Assembly: GCA_937874185.1 (NCBI GenBank)
Contig: CALNAK010000019.1
Span: forward strand, 124,001-188,000
Direction: 5' to 3'
DNA: 64,000 nt
Source of the DNA: an uncultured Lactobacillus sp.
GTDB taxonomy: Bacteria > Bacillota > Bacilli > Lactobacillales > Lactobacillaceae
The position numbers were made by a program, and so were the translations under genes. The notes beneath the pieces are model-generated. The model was not told where the DNA came from. It made no database searches and worked only from the letters and a program-made list of their open reading frames with translations. Shown in pieces: positions 8,131-18,168 of this stretch. The first letter of the stretch is position 1; every line of letters starts with the position of its first letter.

Positions 8131-10458
8131 ATGTTATGTCACGGTAAAAAGCATAAAGAGTTCAAATTACTTTTGTGGATATGTTTTTTGGTCGGCTTTT
8201 TTGGTGTCTTCTCAAATGCAAAAACTGTTTCTGCTGAATCCGTCTATGATACGATTCCAATTGGTTTGAGTGCTGATGATTTGGTGGGATATGAAAATGT
8301 TTCTTCAATTGGTGGTCGGCCTTCAAGAGATGGTGTTTTACACTATTCATTGGGAAGTAATCTAATAACCAATGATATTAATGGCGTTAGAGTTTCTAAC
8401 AATAGTTTCAATCCAATTAGTAGTAAAACAGGGATTCTGTCATTTTGGGGAGTAAATAATAGGCAAGGAGCTATTTGGTCAAATGATAAGAATATGATGG
8501 ATATACAAACGAGCCACACGTATTCAATGTGGATCTGTATGCCATATTCTGCAGGATTGTATGACAGTGGGATAGCTTTTGTTTTACAAAATGATCCTAA
8601 TGGAATTAATGCTCTAGCAACAGCATCGGATTCTTCTGGAACAAAATCTTTAGCCGCTGAAGAAACGTTGGGTGTTTGGGCGACTGATACTAATCCAATC
8701 CATTTGTTAAGCGCAATTCAAAATAGTTGGGCGCTGGAGTTAGATACATATGGGAATACTGGTTCAGCAATCAATAATGCATTCGATAATGATACTAGTT
8801 TGGATATTGGAAGATTAACAAATAGCATTCATCTAGCATCCAATTATCCAGCTGAAGCTAGTACTTATAACGCTCTAGGAAGTGGCGCATACTCAATGAT
8901 TCATAATTCACCAGCCTACCACGTGATGGGTGGAACGACCGATGTAATGTGGCATCATTTTTCAATTACTTATAATCCGAATAATGATGGAAAAACTGCC
9001 AATATCACTTATAAATTCAATGATAAGAATCCAGATGGAACTCCCAATAATAATACTGGTGTAGAAACGATGACGAATCCATTGCCATCTTCAAATACTG
9101 TGAAAATTGATTTGTCGAAATTTAATCTGACAGATGGAAATACTAAATTACGTTGGGGACTTGTGGGACGTGGTGATGGTTCGAAAGGAAATATGATGAT
9201 TTCGTTTGAGAAAGTCTCAGTCCTAACTGATGCTGATATTGATTCGAAAATCATTGATACCACGCAAGATAATCGAGTCTTGACAGCAGATTATAACGAA
9301 GTGAACGCTGGCGATGAACTTTCCTTACAATATGATTTAACGTATAACGGTGGTCAAGAAAAATGGGAAAATATTGCGGCAGAGTTAGATATACCAAACG
9401 ACGTCACAATTACTAGTGGTTCAATTATATTTAAAAACGGAAATACCGAGGCTATATCTACTAGTGAAATAACTGCCGCCAATACAAACCGGGTCTTGAA
9501 ACATACGATTAGTCCCTGGGATACATCGGGAAATAGTTCAGTCAATGCGTTAACTAAAGTGAACGATACGGCTGTCCTAACACTACGAGGTACAACGCCA
9601 GACCATGTAACTAGTGATATTTATGTTCCTAGTTCACATGCGGCCTTTAGAAGTTCATCTTATGTGGATGATACTAATCTGATTGACTTTATTATTAGAA
9701 ATCGGGATGTTAGAGAAATTAATATGAATGATGCCAAAGTTGATCCAGCTAATATTTCGACTTTGACAGCAACAACTTTAACAGGAAATCTGACATATGC
9801 GGACGGAACTGATTTCGAAAGTTCTGGTGCTGATTTATATATTAACGTTGATGGAACTGATCTTGAGCCCATGAATTTCAAGGTTGACGACAATAAAAAG
9901 AAAATTGATTTTGCGATTCCGTTTTATGGAAGTAATTATGCGGGGACAAATTTACCCGCTCAACAAGTCCTAGGTGAAGGAACACATACGATAAAGGTAT
10001 ATGCGAAAGATAGATATAATAATCAAACAACGCCGACACAGATATTTACAATCAATGTTGATACAAAATCGGCCAGTTTGGAAATTGAAGATAGTAATTT
10101 CTATTTTGCTGATGTTCAAGGAATTTATAAAGGAATCGTTAGTCGAAAAGGGGACTGGGGTGTTAATGTCGTTTCCGTTAATTCACCTTGGAGCCTTTCT
10201 GTTAGTGCCACTTCGTTAAGCAATGCAGCTGGTAAAACATTTGATGGAGCAATGATTTATAAAGACGATAACAGGACTTATGGATTGGGAAGTTCAATTC
10301 CAATCAGTCAATCGACGGCTGAAACTGAAACGGCTACGACATCAATTACTAGTTCTTGGAATGATGATGACGGAATTCTACTAGATTCATTTGGTGGAAC
10401 TGAAAGTGGATTATATACTGGAGTTTTGAGTTGGGAGTTGAGTGATGCTCCACATTAA
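8131..10458 (+). CDS. WxL-domain surface protein with lectin-like N-terminal region
   Basis: Secreted cell-wall protein of about 775 aa. Signal peptide: basic start, hydrophobic LLLWICFLVGFFGVF, cleavage near SAES. The N-terminal 330 residues resemble a lectin/concanavalin-like fold (WHHFSITYNPNNDGKTANITY, LRWGLVGRGDGSKG), seen by motif only. Ig-like repeats follow, then a C-terminal WxL domain with first motif SPWSLSVSA and final motif GVLSWELSDAPH, which binds peptidoglycan non-covalently in related proteins. Start is ATG 8131 or GTG 8122; GGATGTGA lies upstream of 8131. No DUF916 or other WxL-cluster partner is adjacent, which is unusual since such genes often come in clusters. Confidence 0.8.
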   Translation: MLCHGKKHKEFKLLLWICFLVGFFGVFSNAKTVSAESVYDTIPIGLSADDLVGYENVSSIGGRPSRDGVLHYSLGSNLITNDINGVRVSNNSFNPISSKTGILSFWGVNNRQGAIWSNDKNMMDIQTSHTYSMWICMPYSAGLYDSGIAFVLQNDPNGINALATASDSSGTKSLAAEETLGVWATDTNPIHLLSAIQNSWALELDTYGNTGSAINNAFDNDTSLDIGRLTNSIHLASNYPAEASTYNALGSGAYSMIHNSPAYHVMGGTTDVMWHHFSITYNPNNDGKTANITYKFNDKNPDGTPNNNTGVETMTNPLPSSNTVKIDLSKFNLTDGNTKLRWGLVGRGDGSKGNMMISFEKVSVLTDADIDSKIIDTTQDNRVLTADYNEVNAGDELSLQYDLTYNGGQEKWENIAAELDIPNDVTITSGSIIFKNGNTEAISTSEITAANTNRVLKHTISPWDTSGNSSVNALTKVNDTAVLTLRGTTPDHVTSDIYVPSSHAAFRSSSYVDDTNLIDFIIRNRDVREINMNDAKVDPANISTLTATTLTGNLTYADGTDFESSGADLYINVDGTDLEPMNFKVDDNKKKIDFAIPFYGSNYAGTNLPAQQVLGEGTHTIKVYAKDRYNNQTTPTQIFTINVDTKSASLEIEDSNFYFADVQGIYKGIVSRKGDWGVNVVSVNSPWSLSVSATSLSNAAGKTFDGAMIYKDDNRTYGLGSSIPISQSTAETETATTSITSSWNDDDGILLDSFGGTESGLYTGVLSWELSDAPH

Positions 10459-10533
10459 TTAATGGATTTGATTTCCGCTTTTTCATTTCAGACCAGTTTG
10501 GCATTCTTTTTTAATTAAATATTTTATAGATAT

Positions 10534-10597
10534 AAAAAAAGCATTAATTCTTTTACCCCTAAATTATTTCTCTGGGGTGAATTGAATTAGTGCTTTT
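10534..10597. terminator. Bidirectional terminator
   Basis: AAAAGCATTAATTC pairs with GAATTAGTGCTTTT around an inner ACCCC/GGGGT stem. A and T runs flank both sides. It separates the converging WxL and TagA-type genes. Confidence 0.8.
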
Positions 10598-10691
10598 GAT
10601 TTAAAATTCTTTTGGAGAGCGGTAAAGTTGAATTTATTTCATTTTCAATTATGATGAAACGAAATACATAAACTTGCTTTGTTCTCTGATA

Positions 10692-11420
10692 TTATTTACG
10701 CTGTTTCTTTTCTTTATTGATCATATTCATATACTTGGGAATAGCCAACATTCTACCAAAACGAGTTGGTTCTTTAGCCAAACGGTATAGCCATTCAAGA
10801 TTCAACGTCTGCATAATCTTAGGTGCACGTTTCTTAGTACCTGAGAAGACATCGAAGCTGCCTCCAACGCCAATCCAGATTGCGTCAGCGTTATTACGAT
10901 ACTTATTGATAAATAATTCCTGCTTAGGTGAGCCTAGGGCTACGAAGACGATGTTTGGTTTCTTTTCGGCAATTTCGTTGACGATTTCAGCTTCGTCTTT
11001 GAAATAACCGTCGTGGAATCCAACGAGGTCAATTTGTGGGAAATCTTTTTTAATTTTATCGGCACTGGCTTGAATTACTTCAGGCTTTGAACCGAGTAAA
11101 TAAACTTTTGATTGTTTGCGATTAGCGGCTCTCATTAAGTATTGGAGTGTATCGAAACCTGTGATACGTTCATGGATAGGAGTACCCAAACTTTGAGCGC
11201 CTTTGATAATACCGATTCCATCAGGAATTACATAGTCAGCGTTATTAATGATTTGCGAAAAGTTGGCATCTTTTCTAGCTGAGAGAACAATTTCAGGATT
11301 GGGTGTTACTATAAATTTATTAGCTTTAAGATCTAAATCGTCATCCAAAGATTGATGAAATTGCTTTTCAGTGAAATTATCAAATTCTGTACCTAAAATA
11401 TCTATTCTATTTTTGTGCAT
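10692..11420 (-). CDS. tagA: WecG/TagA/CpsF-family glycosyltransferase
   Basis: Membrane-associated enzyme that, in the best-known members, transfers N-acetylmannosamine from UDP-ManNAc to GlcNAc-PP-undecaprenol, an early step of wall teichoic acid linkage-unit synthesis. 242 aa, the family's usual length. Motifs: IVTPNPEIVLSA, ADYVIPDGIGI with the conserved Asp, VFVALGSPKQE, GVGGSFDVFSG, KRAPKIMQ and the C-terminal NLEWLYRLAKEPTR. ATG at 11420 is chosen over 11450 because AAGGAG lies 6 bases upstream, and TATAAT (11447-11442) fits a -10 box in between. It diverges from the GT4 gene. Alternative role: a CpsF/WecG step in another polysaccharide. Confidence 0.88.
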   Translation of the reverse strand: MHKNRIDILGTEFDNFTEKQFHQSLDDDLDLKANKFIVTPNPEIVLSARKDANFSQIINNADYVIPDGIGIIKGAQSLGTPIHERITGFDTLQYLMRAANRKQSKVYLLGSKPEVIQASADKIKKDFPQIDLVGFHDGYFKDEAEIVNEIAEKKPNIVFVALGSPKQELFINKYRNNADAIWIGVGGSFDVFSGTKKRAPKIMQTLNLEWLYRLAKEPTRFGRMLAIPKYMNMINKEKKQRK

Positions 11421-11478
11421 AGCGTTCTCCTTTACGGTATTATTATACACGAGAAAGATTAATTTGAGAGGTGTCTAA

Positions 11479-12555
11479 ATGAGGGTTTTACATATCAATG
11501 CCGGTAATGAAGACGGCGGAGCTCGTACTTATATTGTTAACCTGATGAAAGGTCAAGGATTGATAGGCGAAGAAAGTGCCTTGCTGACTTTTCAAGAAGG
11601 TCCAGTTTCAAAAATGGCGCGTGAAAATGGTTTGAATGTTGCGGTCATGCCACAAAAACAACGGTTTGACTTATCAATTCTTAAACCACTAATAAAATAC
11701 ATCAATAACAATGATTTTGATATTGTTCACACTCATGGTCCACGTGCTAACTATATCGTTTCCTTAATTAGGAAGAAAATCAATGCTAAATGGGTGATTA
11801 CGGTCCATTCTGACCCCCGTATCGACTTTTCTGGTCTAAAGGGTAAAGTTATGCTCAAATTGAACTTACACGCTCTAAAACAGGCTGATTTGCTTTTCTA
11901 TATCAATCCTGATTTGGAAGAATACTTTGAATCCTTAAATATTAGTTCTGATAAAACTTTTAAAGTGTTCAATGCGATTGATTTTGCCGGAAGCAATCCT
12001 AGCTTTACTAGACATCCAACTTTTAGCATGCTAGTTGTAGCACGTTTGGTCGAAGTTAAAAACCATCGCTTATTGTTGGAGGCCTTGAGCAAGGTCAAAT
12101 TTAATTTCCGCCTAACTTTAGTTGGTGATGGTCCATTGATGGATGAATTGCACAACTTAGTAAAAGATTTAGGAATTCAAGAAAAAGTCGATTTTGTTGG
12201 ATTCAAAGAGAATACTGGTGATTTTTATCAAGATTGTGATGTGTCACTTTTGACATCCAGAACAGAAAGCCTTCCAGCCGTTTACCTTGAATCAGCAGCT
12301 TATGGCAAACCAGTTATTGCAACAAACGTCGGTGCAACTGATTTAGTTATCAATAGCGAAACCGGTTGGTTAGTGGAATCTGAAAATGAACAGGAATTAA
12401 TTGAGGCTTTAAACGAAGCCCATACTGCATGGAAAGATGGCACACTTGAACAAAAAGGTATGAATTTATACCAAGAAGTGAAAGATAATTACTCAATTGA
12501 GAAATTAGCAGACAAGGTAAATGATGGATACAAAGCGACTTTAGACGCTAATTAA
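11479..12555 (+). CDS. GT4-family glycosyltransferase
   Basis: Cytosolic or membrane-bound GT-B fold transferase (358 aa) that moves a sugar from a nucleotide-sugar to an envelope glycan precursor. N-terminal acceptor domain: LHINAGNEDGGARTYIVNL and FDIVHTHGPRANYI. C-terminal nucleotide-sugar domain: MLVVARLVEVKNHRLLLEA, LTLVGDGPL, and the EX7E-type motif ESLPAVYLE followed by GKPVIATNVGA. GAGAGGTG precedes the ATG. It is divergent from the TagA-type gene across 58 bp, so the two may share regulation. Donor and acceptor cannot be read from sequence. Confidence 0.85.
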   Translation: MRVLHINAGNEDGGARTYIVNLMKGQGLIGEESALLTFQEGPVSKMARENGLNVAVMPQKQRFDLSILKPLIKYINNNDFDIVHTHGPRANYIVSLIRKKINAKWVITVHSDPRIDFSGLKGKVMLKLNLHALKQADLLFYINPDLEEYFESLNISSDKTFKVFNAIDFAGSNPSFTRHPTFSMLVVARLVEVKNHRLLLEALSKVKFNFRLTLVGDGPLMDELHNLVKDLGIQEKVDFVGFKENTGDFYQDCDVSLLTSRTESLPAVYLESAAYGKPVIATNVGATDLVINSETGWLVESENEQELIEALNEAHTAWKDGTLEQKGMNLYQEVKDNYSIEKLADKVNDGYKATLDAN

Positions 12556-12597
12556 TGTAAAATGATATCGATGTTATAGAATGTTTTGTTTTTTTTT

Positions 12598-12759
12598 CCG
12601 TCTTCCATAAAAATCAAAATTTGGCTGGAACGTAGTGGGCACGAATTGGAGCCGATCGACTACGTCGATAGTCTTCAATCTCGGCCTTTTTCTAACCTGA
12701 CTTCGTCAGCTAAGAAAAATTTCACTACTGAGCTAATTTTGATTTTTATTCCAGACTAG
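12598..12759 (+). repeat. Structured intergenic repeat, copy E (type 1, forward)
   Basis: End stem GTCT/AGAC. Outer arm TCAAAATTTGGCT with AGCTAATTTTGA. Inner hairpin CTGAC-TTC-GTCAG. Convergent with copy F across 124 bp. Confidence 0.85.
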
Positions 12760-12883
12760 GTTGGTTGGTGTATGTTTGTTGAGTTTTATGAAGTGATTCA
12801 GCTTTAATAGGCAATCATTTATTGTAATAAAATAGGCTATACAAATATGATTTAAGTAGTTTATATAAAATCAATAACGTATT

Positions 12884-13054
12884 TAGTCGGGAATGGAGCA
12901 ATATTAGAGGTCTCAGCCATGAAATTATTCTTAGTTGGCGGTTTGTGCCGACTTAGAATAAGGCTCGCTTTGGAAACAATTTTGCTTTTTAAATTGGTTT
13001 CAAACGATGCCCATGGCGTTCCAGACCTCTAATATTGTGGAGTGGACGACGGCA
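12884..13054 (-). repeat. Structured intergenic repeat, copy F (type 2, reverse)
   Basis: End stem GTCG/CGAC. Outer arm pairs AATATTAGAGGTCT with AGACCTCTAATATT. Inner hairpin TTGGC/GCCGA. Partner of copy E; pncB starts 49 bp beyond it. Confidence 0.85.
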
Positions 13055-13102
13055 AATAAAAACGCACAAGTAAAAGCATGAAAATTATTTAAGGGAGCAA
13101 TG

Positions 13103-14575
13103 ATGACTCAATTTCAAGATGAAGATTTAACTTTGCATACTGATTATTATGAATTAAATATGATGTATACATACTGGAAGAAAGGTTTGCACAATCGTCG
13201 TGCAGTTTTTGAAGTTTACTTCAGAAGCTTGCCATTTGATAATGGCTTTGCCGTTTTTGCAGGTTTGGAACATGTAGTTGATTATTTGAAGAATCTCAAA
13301 TTCTCAGATTCTGATATTGATTACTTACGTGAATATGGGGAATTTGACGAAGAATTTTTACGTTGGTTAAAGGATATGCAATTCAGTTGTACTGTTCGTT
13401 CAGCTTTGGAGGGTGACTTGGTCTTCAATGAAGAACCAATCCTTCAAGTTGAAGGTCCTTTGGCACAATGTCAGTTGATTGAAACAGCAATTTTGAACAT
13501 GGTTAACTTCCAAACTTTGATTGCTACTAAGGCAGCTCGTATCAAGACTGTTTGTGGTGATGATCCTGTTATGGAATTTGGTTCACGTCGTGCTCAAGAA
13601 ATTGACGCTGCTATTTGGGGAACTCGTGCAGCTTATATTGCTGGCTTTGACGCTACAAGTAACGTTTTAGCTGGTAAGTTGTTCGGTATTCCTATCTCAG
13701 GAACACATGCACATGCCTTGGTTCAAACATATCGTAACGAGTACGATGCTTTCAAAGCTTATGCGACGACTCATAAGAACTGCGTCTTCTTGGTTGATAC
13801 ATACGATACTTTGAAGAGTGGCGTTCCTAGTGCAATTAAAGTTGCCAAGGAAATGGGCGACAAGATCAATTTTGAAGGTGTCAGAATTGATTCTGGTGAT
13901 ATGGCCTATATTTCAAAGCGTGTTAGAAAACAACTTGATGAAGCTGGATTCCCTAATGCTAAGATTTATGCTTCAAATGATCTTGACGAAAAAACTGTCC
14001 TTAATTTGAAGATGCAAGATGCTAAAATCGATGTCTGGGGTATTGGTACAAAGGTTATTACAGCCTTCGATCAACCAGCTCTGGGTGCAGTTTACAAGTT
14101 AGTAAGTATCGAAGATAATCGTGGAAACATGATGGATACTTTGAAACTATCAAGTAATGCTGCGAAGATTTCAACACCAGGCAAGAAACAAGTTTGGCGA
14201 ATTACTAATAACCAAAAGAACGACAAGTCCGAAGGTGACTACGTAACATTCTGGAATGAAGATCCTAGAGAGCACAGTTCACTTTACATGTTCCATCCAC
14301 AATATACTTATATCAATAAGACTGTGGACGACTTCCAGGCTAAACCTTTGTTACATACCATTTTTGACGATGGTAAGTTGGTTTATGATTTGCCAAATGT
14401 TAAAGAAATTAGAAAATATTGTGCCGATAATCTAGATTCACTTTGGGATGAGTACAAACGTATCTTGAACCCACAAGTTTATCCAGTTGATTTATCTTCA
14501 AAACTATATAGTCACAAGATGAAGTATATTGAGAAGATCAGAAATGACGTAAACAATATTAGATTGGGTGACTAA
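13103..14575 (+). CDS. pncB: Nicotinate phosphoribosyltransferase
   Basis: First step of the Preiss-Handler pathway: nicotinate + PRPP (with ATP) to nicotinate mononucleotide, in the cytosol. 490 aa, the length of the Firmicute type. Motifs: LHTDYYELNMMYTYWK at the N-terminus, FEVYFRSLPF, MEFGSRRAQEIDAA, ISGTHAHALVQ and the phosphate-binding region GVRIDSGDMAYISK. ATG 13100 and 13103 are adjacent; 13103 gives 5 bases to GGGAG. It is followed without a gap by nadE, so the pair converts nicotinate to NAD with a NadD encoded elsewhere. Confidence 0.95.
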   Translation: MTQFQDEDLTLHTDYYELNMMYTYWKKGLHNRRAVFEVYFRSLPFDNGFAVFAGLEHVVDYLKNLKFSDSDIDYLREYGEFDEEFLRWLKDMQFSCTVRSALEGDLVFNEEPILQVEGPLAQCQLIETAILNMVNFQTLIATKAARIKTVCGDDPVMEFGSRRAQEIDAAIWGTRAAYIAGFDATSNVLAGKLFGIPISGTHAHALVQTYRNEYDAFKAYATTHKNCVFLVDTYDTLKSGVPSAIKVAKEMGDKINFEGVRIDSGDMAYISKRVRKQLDEAGFPNAKIYASNDLDEKTVLNLKMQDAKIDVWGIGTKVITAFDQPALGAVYKLVSIEDNRGNMMDTLKLSSNAAKISTPGKKQVWRITNNQKNDKSEGDYVTFWNEDPREHSSLYMFHPQYTYINKTVDDFQAKPLLHTIFDDGKLVYDLPNVKEIRKYCADNLDSLWDEYKRILNPQVYPVDLSSKLYSHKMKYIEKIRNDVNNIRLGD

Positions 14576-14576
14576 A

Positions 14577-15395
14577 ATGAGACCATTGCAAAAAGAAATA
14601 ATTGAATTTGAACATACACAACCAGAAATTGACCCAGAAGCTGAAATTAGACGCTCTGTCGACTTTTTGAAGGATTATCTTAAAGGACATAGCTTTTTAA
14701 AGACACTTGTCCTAGGTATCTCTGGAGGTCAAGATTCGACTTTAGCTGGTCGACTTTCTGAGATTGCGATGACAGAACTTCGCGAAGAAACTGGTAATGA
14801 AGATTATCAATTTATTGCGGTGCGTTTGCCATATGGAGAACAAGCTGATGAATCAGATGCCATGCAAGCAATTGAATGGATGAAGGCTGACAAAGTAGTC
14901 CGTGTTAATATCAAAGATAGTGTTGACGCAATGGTTAAAGCAGTTGATGCCAACGGTATGAGTATTTCAGATTTTAACAAAGGTAATATCAAAGCTAGAA
15001 CTAGAATGATTGCACAGTATGCAATTGCTGGTGATAACAGTGGTGTTGTTGTTGGAACTGATCATGCGGCTGAAAATATTACTGGTTTTTATACAAAATA
15101 TGGTGATGGTGCTGCCGATGTAACACCGTTGTTCCGTTTGAATAAACGCCAAGGTAAATCGTTACTTGAAAAATTAAATGCACCAAAGAACTTATACGAG
15201 AAGGTTCCAACTGCTGATTTGGAAGAAGATCGTCCAAGTCTTCCTGATGAAAAAGCATTAGGTGTTTCATATAAAGATATCGACGATTATTTGGAAGGCA
15301 AGGATATTGCCCCAGAAAACGCCGAAATAATTGAAAATTGGTATAAGAAGACGGCCCACAAGCGTCGTTTGCCTTACACAGTTTTCGATAAGTAG
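14577..15395 (+). CDS. nadE: NH3-dependent NAD+ synthetase
   Basis: Amidates nicotinate adenine dinucleotide to NAD+ using ATP and ammonia. 272 aa, no N-terminal glutaminase domain, so it is the ammonia-dependent type. P-loop LGISGGQDSTLAGRL at about residue 46, then VVVGTDHAAENITGFYTKYGDGAADVTP split over the active site, and the C-terminal HKRRLPYTVFD. ATG 14577 is chosen because family members start MRPLQKEII; GTG 14568 would overlap the end of pncB. Translationally coupled to pncB. Confidence 0.95.
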   Translation: MRPLQKEIIEFEHTQPEIDPEAEIRRSVDFLKDYLKGHSFLKTLVLGISGGQDSTLAGRLSEIAMTELREETGNEDYQFIAVRLPYGEQADESDAMQAIEWMKADKVVRVNIKDSVDAMVKAVDANGMSISDFNKGNIKARTRMIAQYAIAGDNSGVVVGTDHAAENITGFYTKYGDGAADVTPLFRLNKRQGKSLLEKLNAPKNLYEKVPTADLEEDRPSLPDEKALGVSYKDIDDYLEGKDIAPENAEIIENWYKKTAHKRRLPYTVFDK

Positions 15396-15420
15396 TCAAA
15401 TATTAGGTATTTCAACTTTC

Positions 15421-15453
15421 GACATTCAAATTCTTTGAATGTCTTTTTTTTTA
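15421..15453 (+). terminator. Terminator of pncB-nadE
   Basis: GACATTCAAA-TTC-TTTGAATGTC, a perfect 10-bp stem, followed by a T run. Confidence 0.9.
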
Positions 15454-15516
15454 TAAATTTAGCTGTGTTAGAATTAAGTTGTAAGATTGTATTATTCTAT
15501 GAAGAGGTGTTTAACA

Positions 15517-16692
15517 GTGAAAAATGATTTAGTTTCCCTTATGAAACCTTCTGTTGTTGCCATTAAGCAACAAGAGATCTTTAAATTCAATGCGCGCGCC
15601 AAAAGTATTCCCGGCGCGGTTAATATGACTGTTGGAGAACCAAATTTCCATACGCCAGAGCACATTAAACAAGCTGCGATTAAGGCAATTGAGGATAATA
15701 AAACTCACTACACCGTACCTGAAGGTGATCATGAGCTTTTGAGTGCTGTAGCAAATTATTTACATGATAAATATGGATTGAATTATGACCCTGAAACAGA
15801 AATCGTTGCTACAACAGGTGTTACTGAGGGTGTATTCTCTGCTTTTAATGCTATTTTGCAAGAGGGGGATGAAGTGTTAATCCCTTCACCAGCCTTTACA
15901 ATTTATGGACCTGACGCTGATTTCAATGGTGCATCACCAGTCTATATTGATACTTCAAAGACTAATTTCAAAGTTACTCCAGAAGTATTGGCAGAAACAA
16001 TTCGGACTAATCCACGTATCAAAATATTCTTGTTGAACTTCCCAAGTAATCCAACTGGTGTCAGCTACACTAAGGATGAATTGGAAGCTTTAGCTAATGT
16101 TTTGAAAAAAACAAATATATTTGTAGTAAGTGACGAAATTTATAGTGAATTGACTTATAATTTTAAGCATGTTTCTTTTGGTAGTATTTTGCCAGAACAA
16201 ACGATTCTTCTAAATGGATTATCTAAGTCACATGCGATGACCGGTTGGCGTTTTGGAGTTGTCTGTGGTCCTGCAGCTGTAATATCTCAAATCAATAAGA
16301 TCCATGAGTTAGCTACAACTTCAATCACATCAATTACTCAATACGCGGCACTTGAAGCCTATCAAAATGGTTATGACGATCCAATAGCAATGAAAGAGCA
16401 ATATCAATCAAGACGTGACGCACTACATGAAGGATTAAAGGAAATGGGCTTTGAATGTCCAAATCCTGACGGAGCATTCTACTTGTTTGCCAAGATTCCG
16501 GATACTTACACGCAAGATGATGTTAAATTTGCTAACGAATTACTTGAAGAAGAACATTTGGCAATTCTACCAGGTAGTTTCTTTGGAATTGGCGGGGAAG
16601 GACATTTGAGATTTAGCTATGCTGCAAGCATGGAAAGTATCGCTCAGTGTCTTGCCAAATTAAAGAAGTTCCTAGAAGATCATAAAAATTAA
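15517..16692 (+). CDS. Class I/II PLP-dependent aminotransferase
   Basis: Cytosolic transaminase, fold type I, 391 aa. Motifs: MTVGEPNFHTPEHI near the N-terminus, LNFPSNPTGVSYT with the substrate-carboxylate loop, VSDEIYSELTY with the PLP-contacting Asp and Tyr, LSKSHAMTGWRFG with the PLP Lys, and LRFSYAAS with the C-terminal Arg. GTG 15517 is chosen because AGAGGTG (15503-15509) lies 7 bases upstream. Closest by look to PatA/aromatic aminotransferases of lactobacilli, often annotated as acetyl-diaminopimelate or aromatic transaminase. The amino donor cannot be decided here. Confidence 0.88.
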   Translation: MKNDLVSLMKPSVVAIKQQEIFKFNARAKSIPGAVNMTVGEPNFHTPEHIKQAAIKAIEDNKTHYTVPEGDHELLSAVANYLHDKYGLNYDPETEIVATTGVTEGVFSAFNAILQEGDEVLIPSPAFTIYGPDADFNGASPVYIDTSKTNFKVTPEVLAETIRTNPRIKIFLLNFPSNPTGVSYTKDELEALANVLKKTNIFVVSDEIYSELTYNFKHVSFGSILPEQTILLNGLSKSHAMTGWRFGVVCGPAAVISQINKIHELATTSITSITQYAALEAYQNGYDDPIAMKEQYQSRRDALHEGLKEMGFECPNPDGAFYLFAKIPDTYTQDDVKFANELLEEEHLAILPGSFFGIGGEGHLRFSYAASMESIAQCLAKLKKFLEDHKN

Positions 16693-16713
16693 CCGTATTT
16701 ATAAAGGGGAAAA

Positions 16714-18168
16714 ATGCTAAGTAAATTTCAAAGTATCATTAGCAGAATAATAATTATTTGTGTGGCAATTTTCACAACTGTTGTCTTCTTTCAGATGGGT
16801 GAATTCTTCACACTAAATTATTTAAAAATTGAACCAGTACTAGCCATACTGGTTTTTCTTTGTGCAATAATTCTTGTCGGTGGGATTGGATATTTGTTGT
16901 TCAAAATTAGGGATGATGATCATAATCTCAATCGACTGATACTAATCAGTATGTTGGCGATATTCTTCGTTATTGCATTAATCTGGTTGAAGATAACGCC
17001 GGATGCACAGATCAGTGACTTCGGTGCCTTCTGGAGTAAGGCTCCAGATGCCTTGAATGGTAAAGCAATCTATGCTTATGATAACGACTACTTTGCTAAG
17101 TGGGCCTATCAAACTGGATTCTTATTGTACGTTATGACGGTGGTTAAGATATTTGGACTAAACGTTTTAGCAATGCAATTATTGAATGTTTGTTACCAAG
17201 TTATAATTTTATATTTAGTTTATAAACTATCAATGCAGATTTTCAACAAGGTTAAGGTTGCACGTTTAGCAGTCTTTATCTTGATGATTGATTTGGATTG
17301 GTTTGCCTTGAATACACAAGCTGATAATCAATATCTTGGAATGATGTTGTTTCTATTAACATTCTACTTATTGATGAAAAATAAATACTGGGCTTACGCC
17401 TTGGCTGGTGTAACACTTGGTGTTGGTAGTATTGTTCGTCCAATCGGACCAGTAATTATCGCAGGTATCGTAGTTTATGCCTTGTTGTATCTATTCATCA
17501 CTGAAAACAAATTTAGTTTCGCTGGAATTGGGAAAATTTTGATAACGTTAGTAATTTATCAGCTACTTTTCTCGGCCACAGGGATGGCAATTAAGAGTAG
17601 TGGCTTGAATCAGTATGGATTAAGTAATCGTGATTCTGAATGGAAGTTTGTGACTGGATTGGATGCCTATTCAGCCGGTTCATACGATCAAGGTATGGTT
17701 AATAGATTTAATTTGGAAGATAGCCGTGCCAAGATGAGTGTCCAAGAACATAAGGTTATTCATGAAAATATTACTGAATTGAACGCTACACATGGTTGGT
17801 TCAAGCTGTTCTGGGAGAAGAACCGAACTCTTTGGGCTGGTCGATCTATGGCGGTTGACTTCACGGAATTCGAGAAATTTCATTCGGCCAAGATAAGTAA
17901 TTTTGTAAAGCTTGTCGCGTACATGGGGAGTATTGTCCTCATTATTCTTTCTTGGATTGGTTCGTTAAGTCTCTTCAAAACAAAGCTCAGCAACAAAATA
18001 TTTTTAATCTTATTGCCATTAATGGCTTACGCCGTTGTACAATTGTTAATTGAAGTGCAAGGTAGGTACAGGCTTGAATTCTTACCGGTAATCGCAATAC
18101 TCGGCGGTTTCGGATTATACAGTATCTTTAAATGCGTTAAATCGAGATTGGAGAAGCAAGATGTCTGA
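16714..18168 (+). CDS. Polytopic GT-C-type membrane glycosyltransferase
   Basis: A 484-aa membrane protein with about 11 hydrophobic helices and a long outside loop after helix 2 that carries ISDFGAFWSKAPDAL, in the place of the acidic catalytic motif of GT-C enzymes (ArnT/PMT/GT39 style). Such proteins take a sugar from a polyprenyl-phosphate donor and add it to an acceptor outside the membrane. AAAGGGG precedes the ATG. It overlaps the next gene, a polyprenyl-phosphate glycosyltransferase, by 8 bases, so the two form a make-donor/use-donor pair. Acceptor (teichoic acid, polysaccharide or protein) unknown. Confidence 0.78.
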   Translation: MLSKFQSIISRIIIICVAIFTTVVFFQMGEFFTLNYLKIEPVLAILVFLCAIILVGGIGYLLFKIRDDDHNLNRLILISMLAIFFVIALIWLKITPDAQISDFGAFWSKAPDALNGKAIYAYDNDYFAKWAYQTGFLLYVMTVVKIFGLNVLAMQLLNVCYQVIILYLVYKLSMQIFNKVKVARLAVFILMIDLDWFALNTQADNQYLGMMLFLLTFYLLMKNKYWAYALAGVTLGVGSIVRPIGPVIIAGIVVYALLYLFITENKFSFAGIGKILITLVIYQLLFSATGMAIKSSGLNQYGLSNRDSEWKFVTGLDAYSAGSYDQGMVNRFNLEDSRAKMSVQEHKVIHENITELNATHGWFKLFWEKNRTLWAGRSMAVDFTEFEKFHSAKISNFVKLVAYMGSIVLIILSWIGSLSLFKTKLSNKIFLILLPLMAYAVVQLLIEVQGRYRLEFLPVIAILGGFGLYSIFKCVKSRLEKQDV